DNA of 64,000 bases from Sclerodactyla briareus (GCA_026419785.1 JAODTK010005554.1:248001-312000), one strand, 5' to 3'; positions 1 through 11,095 are shown, numbered from the stretch's first letter. A program made the numbers and translations. The notes: a model not told the origin generated them from the sequence alone.

Positions 1-892
1 ACTCTTCTGCAGAGTGTTTTCTGACCAACAACTGATCTCAGTTGATCACCTGTAAAATTCAGGGTCACAACTCCAAAAGTTTCTGCCGCCTGATCTAGAA
101 TATCCAATCCCTAACAAGTGCCAGGGTGCAGGACACATTTCAACAGCCAGATTCTGCCTTGGCTACCACTCTGGTTGTTCCTGCCCATAAACATCTCGAG
201 AGTAGCGTTTAGCACAAGAAATAGTAATGGAAGTATAAGATAGTGTCTATCGTAAAAGTTGTGCCATGTTACAGAGTTCCTCACACTGACCCCTTATTGC
301 TTCACTCTCTTCTCAAATCGTCAAGCCTCGCCTGTAATTCTGCATTACGGCATCGCTGACCCCCTCTGGTACGGCCTGCCTTTTGCCTTTCTGCTTCTCT
401 TTGATGTGGGTCGCCGTCCGTCCCTGGGAGAGCTTCAAAGAAGATTGATTGGATTGATAGATCCGGTGGCTGAATAGATAAATTGGGATGAATTATACAT
501 TGATATTACAAGTACTTAAATTTTTATTCACGAACGTGAATAGTATGATCTTAAAACTAAAACCTTGAAAAACTGAGCCTGTACAGTATACATATACCCC
601 TTCTTGATTAAAACTGTTTATGATGAATGATGAACGAAATCCTTAGAGGGAATTCCCTAGCGCATTCCATAATATCCTAGTGCTGAACGGTATAACTAGA
701 AAAAAAAAATCATTATCACCAGATTTTACAGGGTTGTGTATGAATTGAGCAGGCCTTCAGCCATAATGTGCAGTATTATATCTTTTACACATGCTTGGGG
801 GGAACCTCCCATTAAATGGCCAGATATTGCAACTTAGACAAAAAAAAAAAACTTGAAACTCTTAACTTTGCCTGGCTGCATAAAATATACCT
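1..892. other. no gene recognised
   Basis: No conserved protein, RNA gene or clear repeat was recognised here. The short open frames have no family resemblance. If CHMP2A continues leftward this stretch is probably intron or intergenic DNA; a search for the acidic, leucine-rich CHMP2A tail on the minus strand found nothing. Confidence 0.5.
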
Positions 893-1305
893 ATCATCAT
901 CATCATCATCAGAAAACAGTAGTATACTTCAGAAGTCCATGCTAGCATGGTGTTAGGCGGTAGCACTGTGATGGCAAACTCTCTTCCACTCAATCTTATC
1001 TCTGGCTAGCGCACAGTCCTATACCTTTGACGCGAGGTCACTAATGAACAACCTCGTCCAAGTCCTTCCGAGCCTACCTCTCCTACGACTACCATTAACT
1101 TGATCTTCTCTACTCTTAACCAGTTAGCATCCTTCATCCTTTCAATTAACCCAACATCAAGTCTGCTACTTCGGACACAGTCACAGATATTTACCATACC
1201 CAAGCGATCTCTTAGCTCGATTGAAGATTTTCTGTGCTTTAAAGTCAACCTCCACAAATCCATCCAACCATCCTCATATCATTTCCCTCTTTTCTCTCGG
1301 TCTAA
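893..1305 (-). mobile_element. 5'-truncated non-LTR retrotransposon (LINE), 3' end of reverse transcriptase
   Basis: Read on the minus strand with a few frame slips, this segment gives the C-terminal tail typical of many LINE reverse transcriptases: a DMRMVGWICG-like start, then LRDRLGM, SSRL...HIERMKDANW, RRGRLGRTWTRL and DLASK, followed by ALARDKIEWKR. After the stop comes a short 3' UTR containing the perfect palindrome CCATGCTAGCATGG (937-950), and the element ends in a (GAT)n tail (plus-strand ATC repeats at 893-911). No upstream reverse transcriptase blocks are seen beyond about 1305, so the copy is 5'-truncated, as is usual for LINE insertions. It is a dead fragment. The clade is not assigned. 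Confidence 0.75.
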
Positions 1306-1813
1306 TCAAATCTTTTCTTTTAACTACTGCCTCCAGCCGGTGTTTCCAGACATCCGGCGGGCGGGGGCGTGCAAAATCGCTCATCGTTATTTTCATGTAG
1401 CCTTTCCCTGCCGCGGGCGGCAGAGGCGTTTTTCTCGCATCTGTCATGTAGCGATTTTTTCCGTCCGGCCCCGGCGTGTCCTGATGTATTTTCTATCAAT
1501 TCCGGGGGAATTTCCCTGCCACTTAACCGGGTCTTGAAGCTGGATAATGGAAGATTAGAGACAATGTTTTTTTTTTCCAAGAGTACGAATACTGTTCCAA
1601 ACAACATTCAAAACTTTGTCATCAACACTAGGATGAGATTTTATAACAGACTTGTGTCTATTTTTAACGCCCAGACACCTATTTGAACACAGTATTACAG
1701 TTTAAAACCCGGATATGTCAAGTTTTGCTATTAATCTCCAAAACCCTTCAATTGTGAAGTTTTAAATGGTGGGCCGTGAACGTTTGACATTCAGACAATT
1801 ATTTTTCAGGAAG

Positions 1814-1858
1814 AAAACACCGGTGTTTATGTTATTAAACCATAACGTCCGGTGTTTT
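1814..1858. repeat. inverted repeat (hairpin)
   Basis: AAAACACCGG at 1814-1823 is the exact reverse complement of CCGGTGTTTT at 1849-1858. Inside the loop, GTTAT (1831-1835) pairs with ATAAC (1842-1846), so a longer imperfect stem is possible. Function is unknown; it may be an end or remnant of a small DNA transposon. Confidence 0.6.
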
Positions 1859-1980
1859 TATAACATCATAATAACATACTAATAATAGAAACAATAATAA
1901 TAACAATAATAAAAGAGTAGGCAACATCGTTCTTATAATAGCGCATATACACAAAAAAGGTGAGAGGTGCGTGACTCGAG

Positions 1981-2083
1981 AACACGCCCGCCTGCCCGCC
2001 TGCGTGCATGGAAACGAGCTTCCAAATGCCGCCCGTCCCCCCCCCCACCCCCCCCGCCCGCGTGCATGGAAACGCTGCTTGAG
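1981..2083. repeat. C-rich direct repeat
   Basis: The motif GCGTGCATGGAAACG occurs at about 2001-2015, and a near-identical CGCGTGCATGGAAACG at about 2059-2074, separated by a long C run. This is a short low-complexity duplication with no coding signature. Confidence 0.5.
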
Positions 2084-3559
2084 TCTCACTACCCATAGAT
2101 AACTACACTTCTAACCCAGCCTCAACGACTCTCCCCTTCATATGCATAGAGTACACCCTGGGGTTAAGCAGTGGCAACAGTGCTCTGAACTTTTCCACCC
2201 ACTCCTAATCCTAGTCCCAAAACTTCCCCCTGCATCCCCCTGCACCTTCCCCTGCACTAATCATATCGCCTGATAAACTTTTCCACAAACTCCAGGTATT
2301 TGCCCCCAATTGTTGCAACCGCCCTGGCTGTTCACGGCGACCTCATAACCTTCCCAAGTATCACACTTAACATCAAAAACAGAACTCAAACTTCCCCTGA
2401 CAACTGCTGCACCTCTTGAGAACCCAGTGTCTGCAGGCACTGCAATAAGTAGAATTACTACCAACTCTTTTTCCACAAATGGAACAGAGCCATTTCGGAG
2501 CTAATAGCAGGGAAACTGTCACAACTACTGACCACAATTTTGGTCTTCTTCATATTCACTTTAAGGCCCTTTACACTCAGCCATCCTTCCAAATCTCAAA
2601 TTTCGCGACTACCCCTCCAACTTCCAGCATCACACAAGATCAACCGGCAACCAAGGGCCACCAGTTTCTAACCTCATCTACAAAGCTTCGAACACCATAA
2701 TGAACCCGCAAGGGGCTTAGGCCTGAGCCTGTGGTGCACGCCCGCCTTCACATCGAACACATCCCTAAAAGAAGCTGTCAACTCTGACACAACTCTTTAC
2801 ATTCACTGAAACCAGCCATTCTTTCACCCCTAATCTGCACAATGCTCACCAAATTACCTCCCCTGAAACCCTGTCCAAAAGCTCTCTTCAAATCATTATT
2901 GAGAAATACAACTTCTTTCTTGCCTAGAATACGTCTCCTGCAACTGCTTCCCAGCAATGCATCATAGTACCCTGCCCGGGCATGAACCAACTGCAATGTC
3001 GTCAAATACGGACTATCTCTTAATCAGTCTGACAAGTACTTCTCTCCGTAACCTTCATCACATCTCCAGCAGTTTTATTCCTCTGTTATTACCCCTTTCT
3101 AAAGCATCAATCCACCTTTGCCCTTATATCAGTTGCACAATATATCTGAGTGGCCCATTCAGTGGGTACTGACACCTTGACTCATCACCACAGAATTGAA
3201 TGAATTATTTATACAGTTAATACCACCTCTCCAGCGGCCTTCAACATCTCCTGCTACCACGCCTAACTGCTGGCCCCTCTACTGGATCCTCAAGAGAGAG
3301 ACTTCCTGATCCCATGGAACTTCTCATTCCGTAACTGACTCTATTAACTCCTCCATGCCTCTTCCTTGACCACATCAAGAGTAATCACAGTGTCATTTCT
3401 AATGCAATCCTCACCGACGCATCCTGATTGTCCTAGTTATTTCTTGGCAATTTTTGAACCTTCGCATCCGCTCTAGTGAGATATTTTGGTGAACCACTCA
3501 CTCGCTCTCTCTTTGCGGCATAACCTATATGCCCCCGACTTACAATTATACCGCTGATT

Positions 3560-3895
3560 ACCGATTAGTCAGTAGAGCCCCAGATTAAATAAGATCATAG
3601 ATTGCGAGTTCGAATCCCATTGGGAGCCCGAGGGCTTTTCCACAGTGCTGTTAGACAGGGGCATGTTCTCCTCGAAGTCTCACAACTCAAAGGTATTAAA
3701 GTGGGACCTGCGAGGTAACGGAAATAGGCGCTGCGGCGTTGGCTGCCAGGGGTGTGTAGTAGGTGTGAAGCGAACGTGCATCGGGGCTTGGTTGCAGGGC
3801 AAGCGGCCAAGTCTTCATCACGGTTTACAATGACCAGGGGATTAATTCCCTAGTCGTGTGAAGAGGCGCTGCCTTGACACAAGACTATAAACCCG
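3560..3895 (+). mobile_element. tRNA-derived SINE, plus orientation
   Basis: The head resembles a tRNA promoter: an A-box-like GATTAGTCAGTAGAGCC at about 3563-3579 and a B-box-like GCGAGTTCGAATCCC at about 3604-3618. The body continues with GGGAGCCCGAGGGCTTTTCCACAG and ends near ACACAAGACTATAAACC. Related copies lie at 29985-30270 and 50000-50365 (plus) and 6469-6580, 6850-6960 and 7160-7290 (minus), which marks an interspersed family rather than a functional tRNA gene. Confidence 0.75.
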
Positions 3896-4421
3896 AATCC
3901 TGATCTCTCTTCTGCTTGGAACCGCGAAGGTGTGCGTTTCTATCCAGAGGAGGCCGGTGAGTTTCTCCTCTGGTCGGGAGTATCAAATTGGTGGCTAAGT
4001 ATTCCGAATAATCGTAATCCGAATGTTTGGTTGGGTGCAAACTCTTAATACTATCACTGCGCAGGTGAGTGCTCTCCAGACAGCACTGGCCCCATGGTCT
4101 GGACATTAGAAGCAGGTATGCTAGGGCAAGGTGTAGGGATCATGAGCCACCACAAATAGGGGCTGCCTCACTGCGTGTGCCCCCAACTTCCTATCAAAAT
4201 GGTTCCAGTGCTGTCCTATATATGGAAAGACAGGCGATAATGCCACTATGAACTCGTTTACATTTAAGTTCCAGAATGAATCCTAGCCCTTTGACTCCAA
4301 CTCCACTTTAGTCTCTTTGACAGTCCCATATTTGAAAATATTTCACTTTTTGTTCGGTCATTCTGCGACAGTATTATTGCTTCAAACTGAATGGATAAAT
4401 GAAAACTAGCACAAAACATAC

Positions 4422-4483
4422 CTGACAATTCATCGCCTATAGAAAGACCAAGTTCATCCAAGACCTGGCTGACAATAGCATCA
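4422..4483 (-). CDS. CHMP2A: CHMP2A coding exon 4
   Basis: The 62-base exon lies between acceptor TGCCTACAG and donor GTATGT. It reads, in phase with exon 3, S-DAIVSQVLDELGLSIGDELS, matching the human DAVVSQVLDELGLSLTDELS block. It is the autoinhibitory helix region before the C-terminal VPS4-binding tail. It ends in phase 1, so at least one more exon must follow to the left. Confidence 0.95.
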
Positions 4484-7400
4484 CTGTAGGCAGAAATGAA
4501 AACAATGAGTGAATAAGCATACCAATGGAGACACTGACTGTTTTGTCCCCTTTGTTATACTCAATATTACATACCAGCAGCACCTGTTGTGTATTCAAAT
4601 AATTGGAAGCTGAAGGTAGAACCTGTAGATGAAACTGGGAAGGCTGCATGCGGGACGATCTGTGGCAAATGTACAATTTACACAGATGCTTCCATCTCAG
4701 TCATAGATTTTTTTTTTAATGTCTAATATAGATTGTGCCTGTGCTGTCCTATTGGAAGCTACACCAGTCCAAAGTTCTGCGAGGGGGTCTGCGCTCCGCA
4801 ATCAGTGCACTCAATTGAACAACTTCATTGAAATACACAAAGAATTCTGGGTTCTCCGCATTCCATCGCCGGGACAAAAAATCGGCTGTTCCTGGGGAAT
4901 TCAACTCTATTAGATAATCGTCCTATGCAGAAACCCCAATTTTTATATATGGCTCTCTTAGCCTCTCTATCTATCAGCTATTTTTGTTTTTCATCCATTC
5001 AAAATAAAGGCCTATTATAGGCAACAGGCTATCTCTGTAAGTACAGGCCCAAACAAAATGCTTGCTCCTGACAATTCTGGTGCATGTCAAGGCAAAAGAA
5101 TAGCAACATGGGTATCAGTGACGCATTACGCCACCTTGCTGGAACGTAGTTGCGCTGGTTGAGGGTATTGGGAATCACTTCGTGTGATTCCCGTTGGTTT
5201 GTAATGCAGTGGACTTCCTAGAGTTTGTTACGGGATATTTGCACCGAGTCGCTTTGGTCGGCTGTGAGCAGTCACCCTGAACTTGAACTTCCACTCCTCC
5301 AGGTTCTGAGGAACTGGTTAGGTCCTGGAGTTTACTGACCGTCCTGTGGGAGGAGACGTAAATTGGCAGTCCTGGAAGCAGATCAAAAAGCTTCCTTGTG
5401 AGGAATTGAAATAAGGGATCAGAGTCCAGGCGGTTACTTTTCAAAATAAAATAAAAAAACTCTGGTTCGTGGATATCTGGCAAGGGACCCGGGGTTATTT
5501 TGGTAGGACCAGGGGCTCCTGATCACCTTCTCGACTTCTGCATTGAGAAGGACCAGGGCTTCAAATGAGAAAATCAACCCCAGAGGCTATAAAACCTAGC
5601 TCACATGCACTACTTACATACAATGAACTGTCAGTCTGCCAACAAAACAATGAAATAGTGCTTGCTGCTTTAGTTAAGCCTACCTGAATGTGACCAAGTT
5701 AGAACCCAAGGGGCTATTTGCCACCCCCCACCCCCAAAAATAGCCCCTGGTTTATACAATATCATTAGGACGTGGGGTTATTGATGTATTTTACGGGGCT
5801 AATAGTCCCTTGGCCCCTGCTTATCGTGAACCCTGTTCCTTGATGGCTTAATTGGTTTCCTGAACCCATAAAATTAAAATCTTATCTGGAACTTTCATCC
5901 AACATGAAGATAAACAAATGGTTGGGGAGGAGGCGCTGGGCAAATCCAAAATTGCAGGAGGTGGCAGTCTCGAAACGTTCAAGGACATCACTGACCTAGT
6001 TGTAATGGGAATAATATGAGATATGATAAAAACAGAGAACCACGAACCTATCCTCTTCATCATTCTTACTCTATAGCAATCATCACGGCATAGTTAATCC
6101 ATTCCCTTCATGGTCCATATCTCGGACTGCTTCTCAAACTCCATCATTATCTCTGAATGGCTGGCAATTTGAGCTGGAACGAAAGATGAATAGATGAAAA
6201 TATCTCTAATATATATCTGGGTGCTTTTCCACATTGCAGACATTGAAGAATAAAAAGCCACATCTCAGATATTATCGCTGATTATAAATGATTTGTCACA
6301 GCCTTACTAAACATCACCCACCTCATGCGTGTTACAAGATCCATCACATCCAATACTAAAGTTGTCTCTCCACTCATTTCCCTGGGACTTCCAATAAGAC
6401 TGCCACATAAGACCTCGCTACTATCCACAGTGTCCCCACTTCAACACGGATAGCCCGAGACAGCAATACTCCAGTAGATGTGCCTTGTCTAAGGGCACTA
6501 GGGGAGAGCCCTTGGGCTTCAAACTCACAGGCAATTGTAGTGCAGTCTGGAACTGTACTGACCGTGCTAATCCACCTCCCAATATCACAGTCACTTTGGT
6601 TATCGGATAGTTATGACCTGACATATTTAATATTAATAATCTGTCATGTGTATAAAACGCTTTCCAACGTCGTAGATGTTCAAAGCGCTTGACAGATATT
6701 AACCCGATCACAGGAACCGGTAAGCTCTCCGACAATCCCAGAGAGTAAAGTTGCGCCCCCCCCCTTGTAGGCGCAGAATATACTCAAATTCCTCACAGGT
6801 CCCCAATTATCGCCTGGGTGGGTGAAGCAAGGAGATAAGTACCTTGCCGAGGGTACACTGGAAAAGTTGATCGGCCATTGGGATTCGATTCAAACTCACA
6901 ACCTTCCAATCGCCAGTCCTAAGCTCCACCAACCGAGCTAATTCGATCTCTGAGTGCCTATATAGCAGTTTGGAGACATTCTCAGAGCGCTTTAAAAATC
7001 TTACCTCTGACCATCAGTGGATATACAGCATGCACTCTTGCTTATTCACACACAGTACCCCATTTCAGTATGTCAATTCATTGCATCCCAGGGGGCTTCT
7101 TAAAAGGGTTGTCTCTTACCATTTCTGATGCCACTACTGTTCACCTCACATGACACACTTCAGTGGATGTGCCTTGTACATGAACACTGTGGAAAGGCGT
7201 CCGGGTTCCCAATAGGTTTCATAACTTGCAATCAATTATCTGCAGTTCGGAACTCTACCAACTGAACTGATTTGCCTCACTATATACACAACTATCTCTA
7301 GCATAAACTAAAAGGCATACATGTACAATGTGGTGGTCACTCAAAGTCAGAAATTGTCTCAAGTTATCGAGGGCAAAAACTGATTTTACAAGGAATGGCA

Positions 7401-9621
7401 CTTGGATCTATCTCACCTGTGAGTTCATCCTACCCATGGCCTGGTCACACCCCTCATAGCCTGTGCCATTGCATTCGTGGACTTCAGGGTTTGCACTTTG
7501 AGGGCCACGGCTTGTATGTTGGCCTTCATCATGATGAACTTCTGATATACCTCCTCGTGCGGACCAGGTCCTTGGCTTGTATCTTCACAGCATCCTATGA
7601 GAAGATGGAAGAGTCGGATGTAATATAATCATGGATGTCATAAACGTGGATTAGCGTACACTCTGCATTCTATAACACATGCCATAGGTGTCAACATTTT
7701 GGTTATTTATCACAAGGGTAATATTTATGGGGGGAAATTTCAAACAAAACATCACAGCCATAATGTGGATTCTCAGCTGGGTAAGACCTTTCCCAGTGAT
7801 CTGAATATCCAATTACTTCTAGTACATGTGTGCTCCCTGCCAGCCAATAGCGGCAATCTGTTCAGTTAGTCACATCAAGAGTGGAAACTAACAAATCTTT
7901 GACTTTACCAGTAATGCGACTAGAGTTTCTGGCGAAAAAGAGAGGACAATGGGTTGCCAGTGAGATAAGGTTCAATTTCGCCAGACAGAATAAGACCAGT
8001 GGTCTAAAAAAGGGTGGGAGGGGGGCAAGGTGTAAGTGTGAGGTAGGTTGAGGAGTGAGTAAGACTTACGCTGCCTGCAAAAGTCAAAAGACGTTTTTGA
8101 CAGCATGTGAGTGACCTAAATGATACGCGTGTTGTATTCAGAGTTTACTGAATTTGTAACTGCCAGATTTTTGTTAATAGGTGCACAGGTAAATATTAAC
8201 TGATTGAATGAAGCCAATTTGCTACTCTGCTCCTCGATTGGAATATAAGAATCCCTTAACTCCATGAGAGTAGACAACAACAAATTACTTGTAAGCTGCA
8301 TCCAATGCAGTAAACGGTTGTGGTCTTGGGAGAATTAGGTTTACCGTTTACATTCCAAAAAAAATTATTGTGAGCTGCATAATCAAATCTTGTTCACCCA
8401 TTCAGAAGCAACAAACACACTCTGCCATTGGAGGGGACTGGGTGCAAGAAAACAAACAACGTGGCAACTCCTGGAAGTGCCAAACTGAGAATCAAAATTT
8501 TCTGATCTCTGAAATGAGATAAAGATGTTTTCACATTTCATTATTTCAAGCACTGCAGGTCCAAATGAAGTCAGGCCTGTGCATAGCCAGACTCTCAGTC
8601 TGGGGATACGAAAGTATGAGAGGGGCACTTCTAGACTAAGTAGAGCACCACAATAGGTTGACCCTTTCTGGGTGTTCTAGCTGCATATACTAGCCTTTCA
8701 ATATGGTTTTCAAGTGTGCAATTCCACTATGAAGAATTGTGACAGATATGTGATCCAAAAAGTTTGCCCTCAATCACCCCATCTTACTGCACATAGATAA
8801 AAGTTGTACTTTTGGGGGTATATACTTTATCCAACATCAGACACACAATGAAACATTTTTTGAGGAGGATGCCTGTTGTTGTCCATACATACAGGAAAAG
8901 GGAAACATCATCTCAATTGAAGTATTTTAGAGGGAATTGAAAGATTCCTCAAGCAGTGATAAGTCAGACCACAAAAGAACTAATGCATGCAAATGCAAAC
9001 ATATTCACACTTTCGGGACATTTGAGCAAAAATGAGGACACGCACAATTAGGCTACGGCTTTTTGCTCGTCCACAAGTCAAATCAATAATACCGATAGTC
9101 TATTATGCATTACAAGAATTGTATTGCAGTGATTTCATTTCCCTGTAAATGTCAACAGAAGTGTTATGTCAGCTACAGAAGTGACAGGTCTGAGAATGAC
9201 AAATCGAACTGACAGATTGCTAACGTAGGTGTTCCAAAGAGCTGACGGAATTAACAGAGTAGTGACGGAATAGAGACGTAACAGACCAAAATTTGAGGGG
9301 AGCATTCCGTCAAGCTGAGGACGTGGCAGCGGGTGTTCCCGTCAATCAGACCCTCCCTCAGTACGTCAAATGGCGGAAGGGACTCCATCTTAAAGGAGCA
9401 TTGACGGAACTGACAAAACCTAAGTGTGAGTCCGGTGTCCGGCTTTAGCTCACCATTTGACCAGCTTTGGCCATCTTCTTGATGTCAGCAATGACCTTCT
9501 TCTCCTGCTGTTCCATCCTCGTCCTCTCCCTATCTAAGTCACGTATGGCTCGGTTTAGCAGTCTCTGGTTCTCACGCAGCATCTGCTCCGGCGTCTTCCG
9601 CCGGCCAAAGAGCTTCTCCAT
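4422..9621 (-). CDS. CHMP2A: charged multivesicular body protein 2a (ESCRT-III subunit), four exons, 3' end missing
   Basis: CHMP2A is a core ESCRT-III protein. It polymerises on membranes with CHMP3 and CHMP4, works in multivesicular body sorting, cytokinetic abscission and membrane repair, and is disassembled by VPS4. Four minus-strand exons (9621-9454, 7594-7417, 6173-6048, 4483-4422) align in order with the family from the first residue: MEKLFGRRKTPEQ, then ADIKKMAKAGQM, DLVRTRRYIRKF, MAQAMRGVT, KLPAIQ, MMEFEKQSEI, a DEED acidic linker and DAIVSQVLDELGLS. FGRRKTPE and the SQVLDELGL motif separate it from CHMP2B. All internal junctions are GT-AG with agreeing phases. The C-terminal tail with the VPS4-binding MIM helix was not found and should lie left of 4422, probably outside the window. 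Exons 2 and 3 contain one-base frame slips that look like sequence error. Introns hold several SINE copies. Confidence 0.95.
5160..5880. repeat. interspersed repeat shared with 44380-44690
   Basis: This CHMP2A intron segment shares ordered blocks with 44380-44690: GGATATTTGCA, GCAGTCA...GAACTT, GAGGTTC-like, GGTCCTGGA(A/G)TT, ACTGA, GGGACATAAA-like, and near the right end CCTTGAT...GGTTTCCTGAACCC. It is an unclassified interspersed family, possibly a SINE body. A perfect 11-base inverted repeat lies inside it (5709-5748). Confidence 0.5.
5709..5748. repeat. 11-base perfect inverted repeat
   Basis: AGGGGCTATTT (5709-5719) and AAATAGCCCCT (5738-5748) are exact reverse complements around a C/A-rich 18-base loop. 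No terminator or RNA gene context is visible. Confidence 0.65.
6048..6173 (-). CDS. CHMP2A: CHMP2A coding exon 3 (with frame slips)
   Basis: After acceptor TTCCAG the exon begins with CTCAAATTGCCAGCCATTCAG (LKLPAIQ) and continues, with several one-base slips, through MMEFEKQSEI, a MKE-like block, an NDAVDDAI-like block and the acidic DEED, ending in AG before donor GTTCGT. The last two bases join the first base of the next exon to make a serine codon (AG+T), exactly where the family has DEEDEEES. That phase agreement supports the exon despite the slips. It covers helices 3 and 4 of the core and the acidic linker. Confidence 0.88.
6469..6580 (-). mobile_element. SINE fragment, minus orientation
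   Basis: The reverse complement carries the same family signature as 3560-3895: GGATTAGCACGGTCAGTACAG (A-box region), then a GAGTTTGAAGCCC-like B box and a short body ending near ACAAGGCACATCTACTGGAG. It lies upstream of CHMP2A exon 3 within intron 2. Confidence 0.6.
6850..6960 (-). mobile_element. SINE head, minus orientation
   Basis: The reverse complement shows a clear tRNA-like head: TTAGCTCGGTTGGTGGAGC (A box) and GGTTGTGAGTTTGAATCGAA (B box), followed by CCCAATGG. It is shared with the other SINE copies in the window. Confidence 0.65.
7160..7290 (-). mobile_element. SINE fragment, minus orientation
   Basis: The reverse complement contains AGTTCAGTTGGTAGAGTTCC (A-box-like), GCAAGTTATGAAACC (degraded B box) and CCTATTGGGAACCC, then CCTTTCCACAGTGTTCATG. 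It belongs to the same family as 3560-3895 and lies 3' of CHMP2A exon 2. Confidence 0.65.
7417..7594 (-). CDS. CHMP2A: CHMP2A coding exon 2
   Basis: The exon is bounded by acceptor CTCATAG and donor GTGAGA. It encodes the long helix 2 region: DAVKI, AKDLVRTRRYIRKF, MMKANIQAVALKVQTLKS, AMAQAMRGVT and AMGRMNSQ. The human counterpart is 60 codons (180 bases); here there are 178. The two missing bases sit in short A runs, one in the RKF codons and one in the TK-AM codons. Splice sites and all flanking residues are intact, so the slips look like sequencing deletions. Confidence 0.94.
7630..9440. other. CHMP2A intron 1
   Basis: No second gene, RNA gene or clear repeat was recognised in this intron. 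A small cluster of TGACGGAA-like words occurs near 9230-9410. Confidence 0.5.
9454..9621 (-). CDS. CHMP2A: CHMP2A coding exon 1
   Basis: The exon starts at ATG (9621) and ends at GGTCAAATG followed by donor GTGAGC (splice GT at 9453-9452). It encodes 56 residues without a frame slip, the same length as the human exon: MEKLFGRRKTPEQMLREN through IADIKKMAKAGQM. This is the basic helix 1 and the start of helix 2 of the ESCRT-III core, which bind membrane and self-assemble. The start is chosen because it matches the family's conserved first residues. An AG shortly upstream (minus strand) could be a 5' UTR splice acceptor. Confidence 0.96.
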
Positions 9622-9847
9622 CTCCTCTAGCGGACCACTGGGAGGGCTACAGATGAATGAGGTTTTTATTTCTGTGGCTGTACTATCTTACAGTCATTTA
9701 GTAACCTGCATTGGGAAGAAGAAAAATATAGTAAGATTGGACAGTGGCGTACCCAGGCCTCGAATTTCAAAATGACAGAACCGACAGCGAATTGCCGTCG
9801 GTTGGTTTGCTGCCAATTGCCGTGTTTTGCCTCACAATTTCAAGCTT

Positions 9848-9895
9848 CACCGACGGCAGTGAATGCCGTGCCCTAATTGCTCATTGCCGTCGGTG
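9848..9895. repeat. 11-base hairpin upstream of CHMP2A
   Basis: CACCGACGGCA (9848-9858) pairs exactly with TGCCGTCGGTG (9885-9895). A further TTGCCGTCGGTTGG occurs near 9793-9806, so the GCCGTCGG word is repeated in both directions. The sequence CAGTGGCGTACCCAGG near 9742-9757 resembles the end of a DNA transposon, so this may be a degraded non-autonomous element just 5' of the gene. Confidence 0.55.
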
Positions 9896-10479
9896 ACCTC
9901 CCCCGGTCAAAAAGCGATAATACCCTACAGCAACTCCTAAAAGTTTCCATAATTCATCAGGCCCATTACTGTAAAAGGTGTCATGTTTTCCGCAGTTTCT
10001 TTTTTACTCAATTCTGCATTGATTAGTCCTTTCATTCATTGCATTGTACTGTTTGTGCACCATACATCCGTATATCCGTGATGTCCAATGGTAACCATAC
10101 TATCGTAGTGAAAGTAAAAACTTGACTTACGTACGCAACCCATGGAGCTATTATATTAACCGCAACCGTACTGTACAATTCATCGCGTAGGCCTATCGAA
10201 TCTCGCTCCGCATCACACATAATCGGATTATCCTTCAACCATCATTGTATACATTCTGTAGTAGGGCTGGTTTAACGAGGAATCAGAAACCAGAAAGCTA
10301 CATTTGTTTTTTGCATTGGAAAGAAAAATAAAAAACGATCTCTTTGAGTTCTAGAGTAAGTTAATTAGCAGTTGAAAAATCATTGTCAAAACGAGTGGTT
10401 GACCGACTGATAAGAATATACTGGAGCTTTAACGTTTACATAGTGGATGAGAGAGTTACACGTTACTATAAAACATTTT

Positions 10480-10640
10480 GCGATAATTTGCCTTCTTGCC
10501 CTTGTCTATTTTGCAGATTGCCTTGCTGCCCTTAAAAATTGTTTCTAAATTGCCTTGGTGCCCTGCCATTTTGAACGTAACCGAAGGCAATTTTTGCATT
10601 GCCTTCAGAAAATTGCCTTGCCCCTTCCAACTTTTAATTC
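10480..10640. repeat. degenerate ATTGCCTTG repeat
   Basis: The word (A)TTGCCTT recurs at short, uneven spacing (about 10489, 10517, 10550, 10598 and 10614), with one inverted copy (GAAGGCAATT near 10582). It is low-complexity and non-coding in appearance. Confidence 0.45.
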
Positions 10641-11095
10641 GCGTCCTGCGGGTACCCATGGGAGGAGCAATCCATTTTTACACAAAAACTTTTTTCTTGC
10701 AGTTAGAAGAGGTTTTGCAGTGTTATAGCAAATATTGCAGCAGAAGTGCCTAGTTTACAAATGGCAGTATTTAGGCCAGGTGCTAGTGTTTGGGATTCCG
10801 AACAACAACAAAGTTGAGTAATCGGCCTGGTTATACTGAGTACTGTAACAATAACATCAGAACCGAACTTAGCCTAGTCTCACAAGATTTGATGTTTTTT
10901 CTATGTGCCCTTCATCTCGAAAATGGCACGCACTTCCTCTCTGCCTACAACCATAGAATATACACCTGTGATTCAGTGTAATATCAAACTTCTTGTGTAA
11001 ACTCTTCTGTGGTCATGGTATGAAATCACTGCCACACAGCATCAAGACCACATCCCGGTAGAATCAGTAGTATCGTGAGGGTACCGTCGACGACA

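Larger units (their letters stand above)
1306..3559. other. gene-poor stretch with small repeats
   Basis: No exon was recognised. The stretch holds a GC-rich patch near 1350-1480, an inverted repeat near 1814-1858, an AAT-rich patch near 1862-1915 and a duplicated C-rich motif near 1981-2080. The remainder (2100-3559) shows no clear coding or repeat signature. Confidence 0.4.

Noticed and set aside
5848-6063. Plus-strand segment reading GEEALGKSKIAGGGSLETFKD and minus-strand 71-residue frame
   Set aside because: No family match; its right part overlaps the antisense of CHMP2A exon 3, which is secure.
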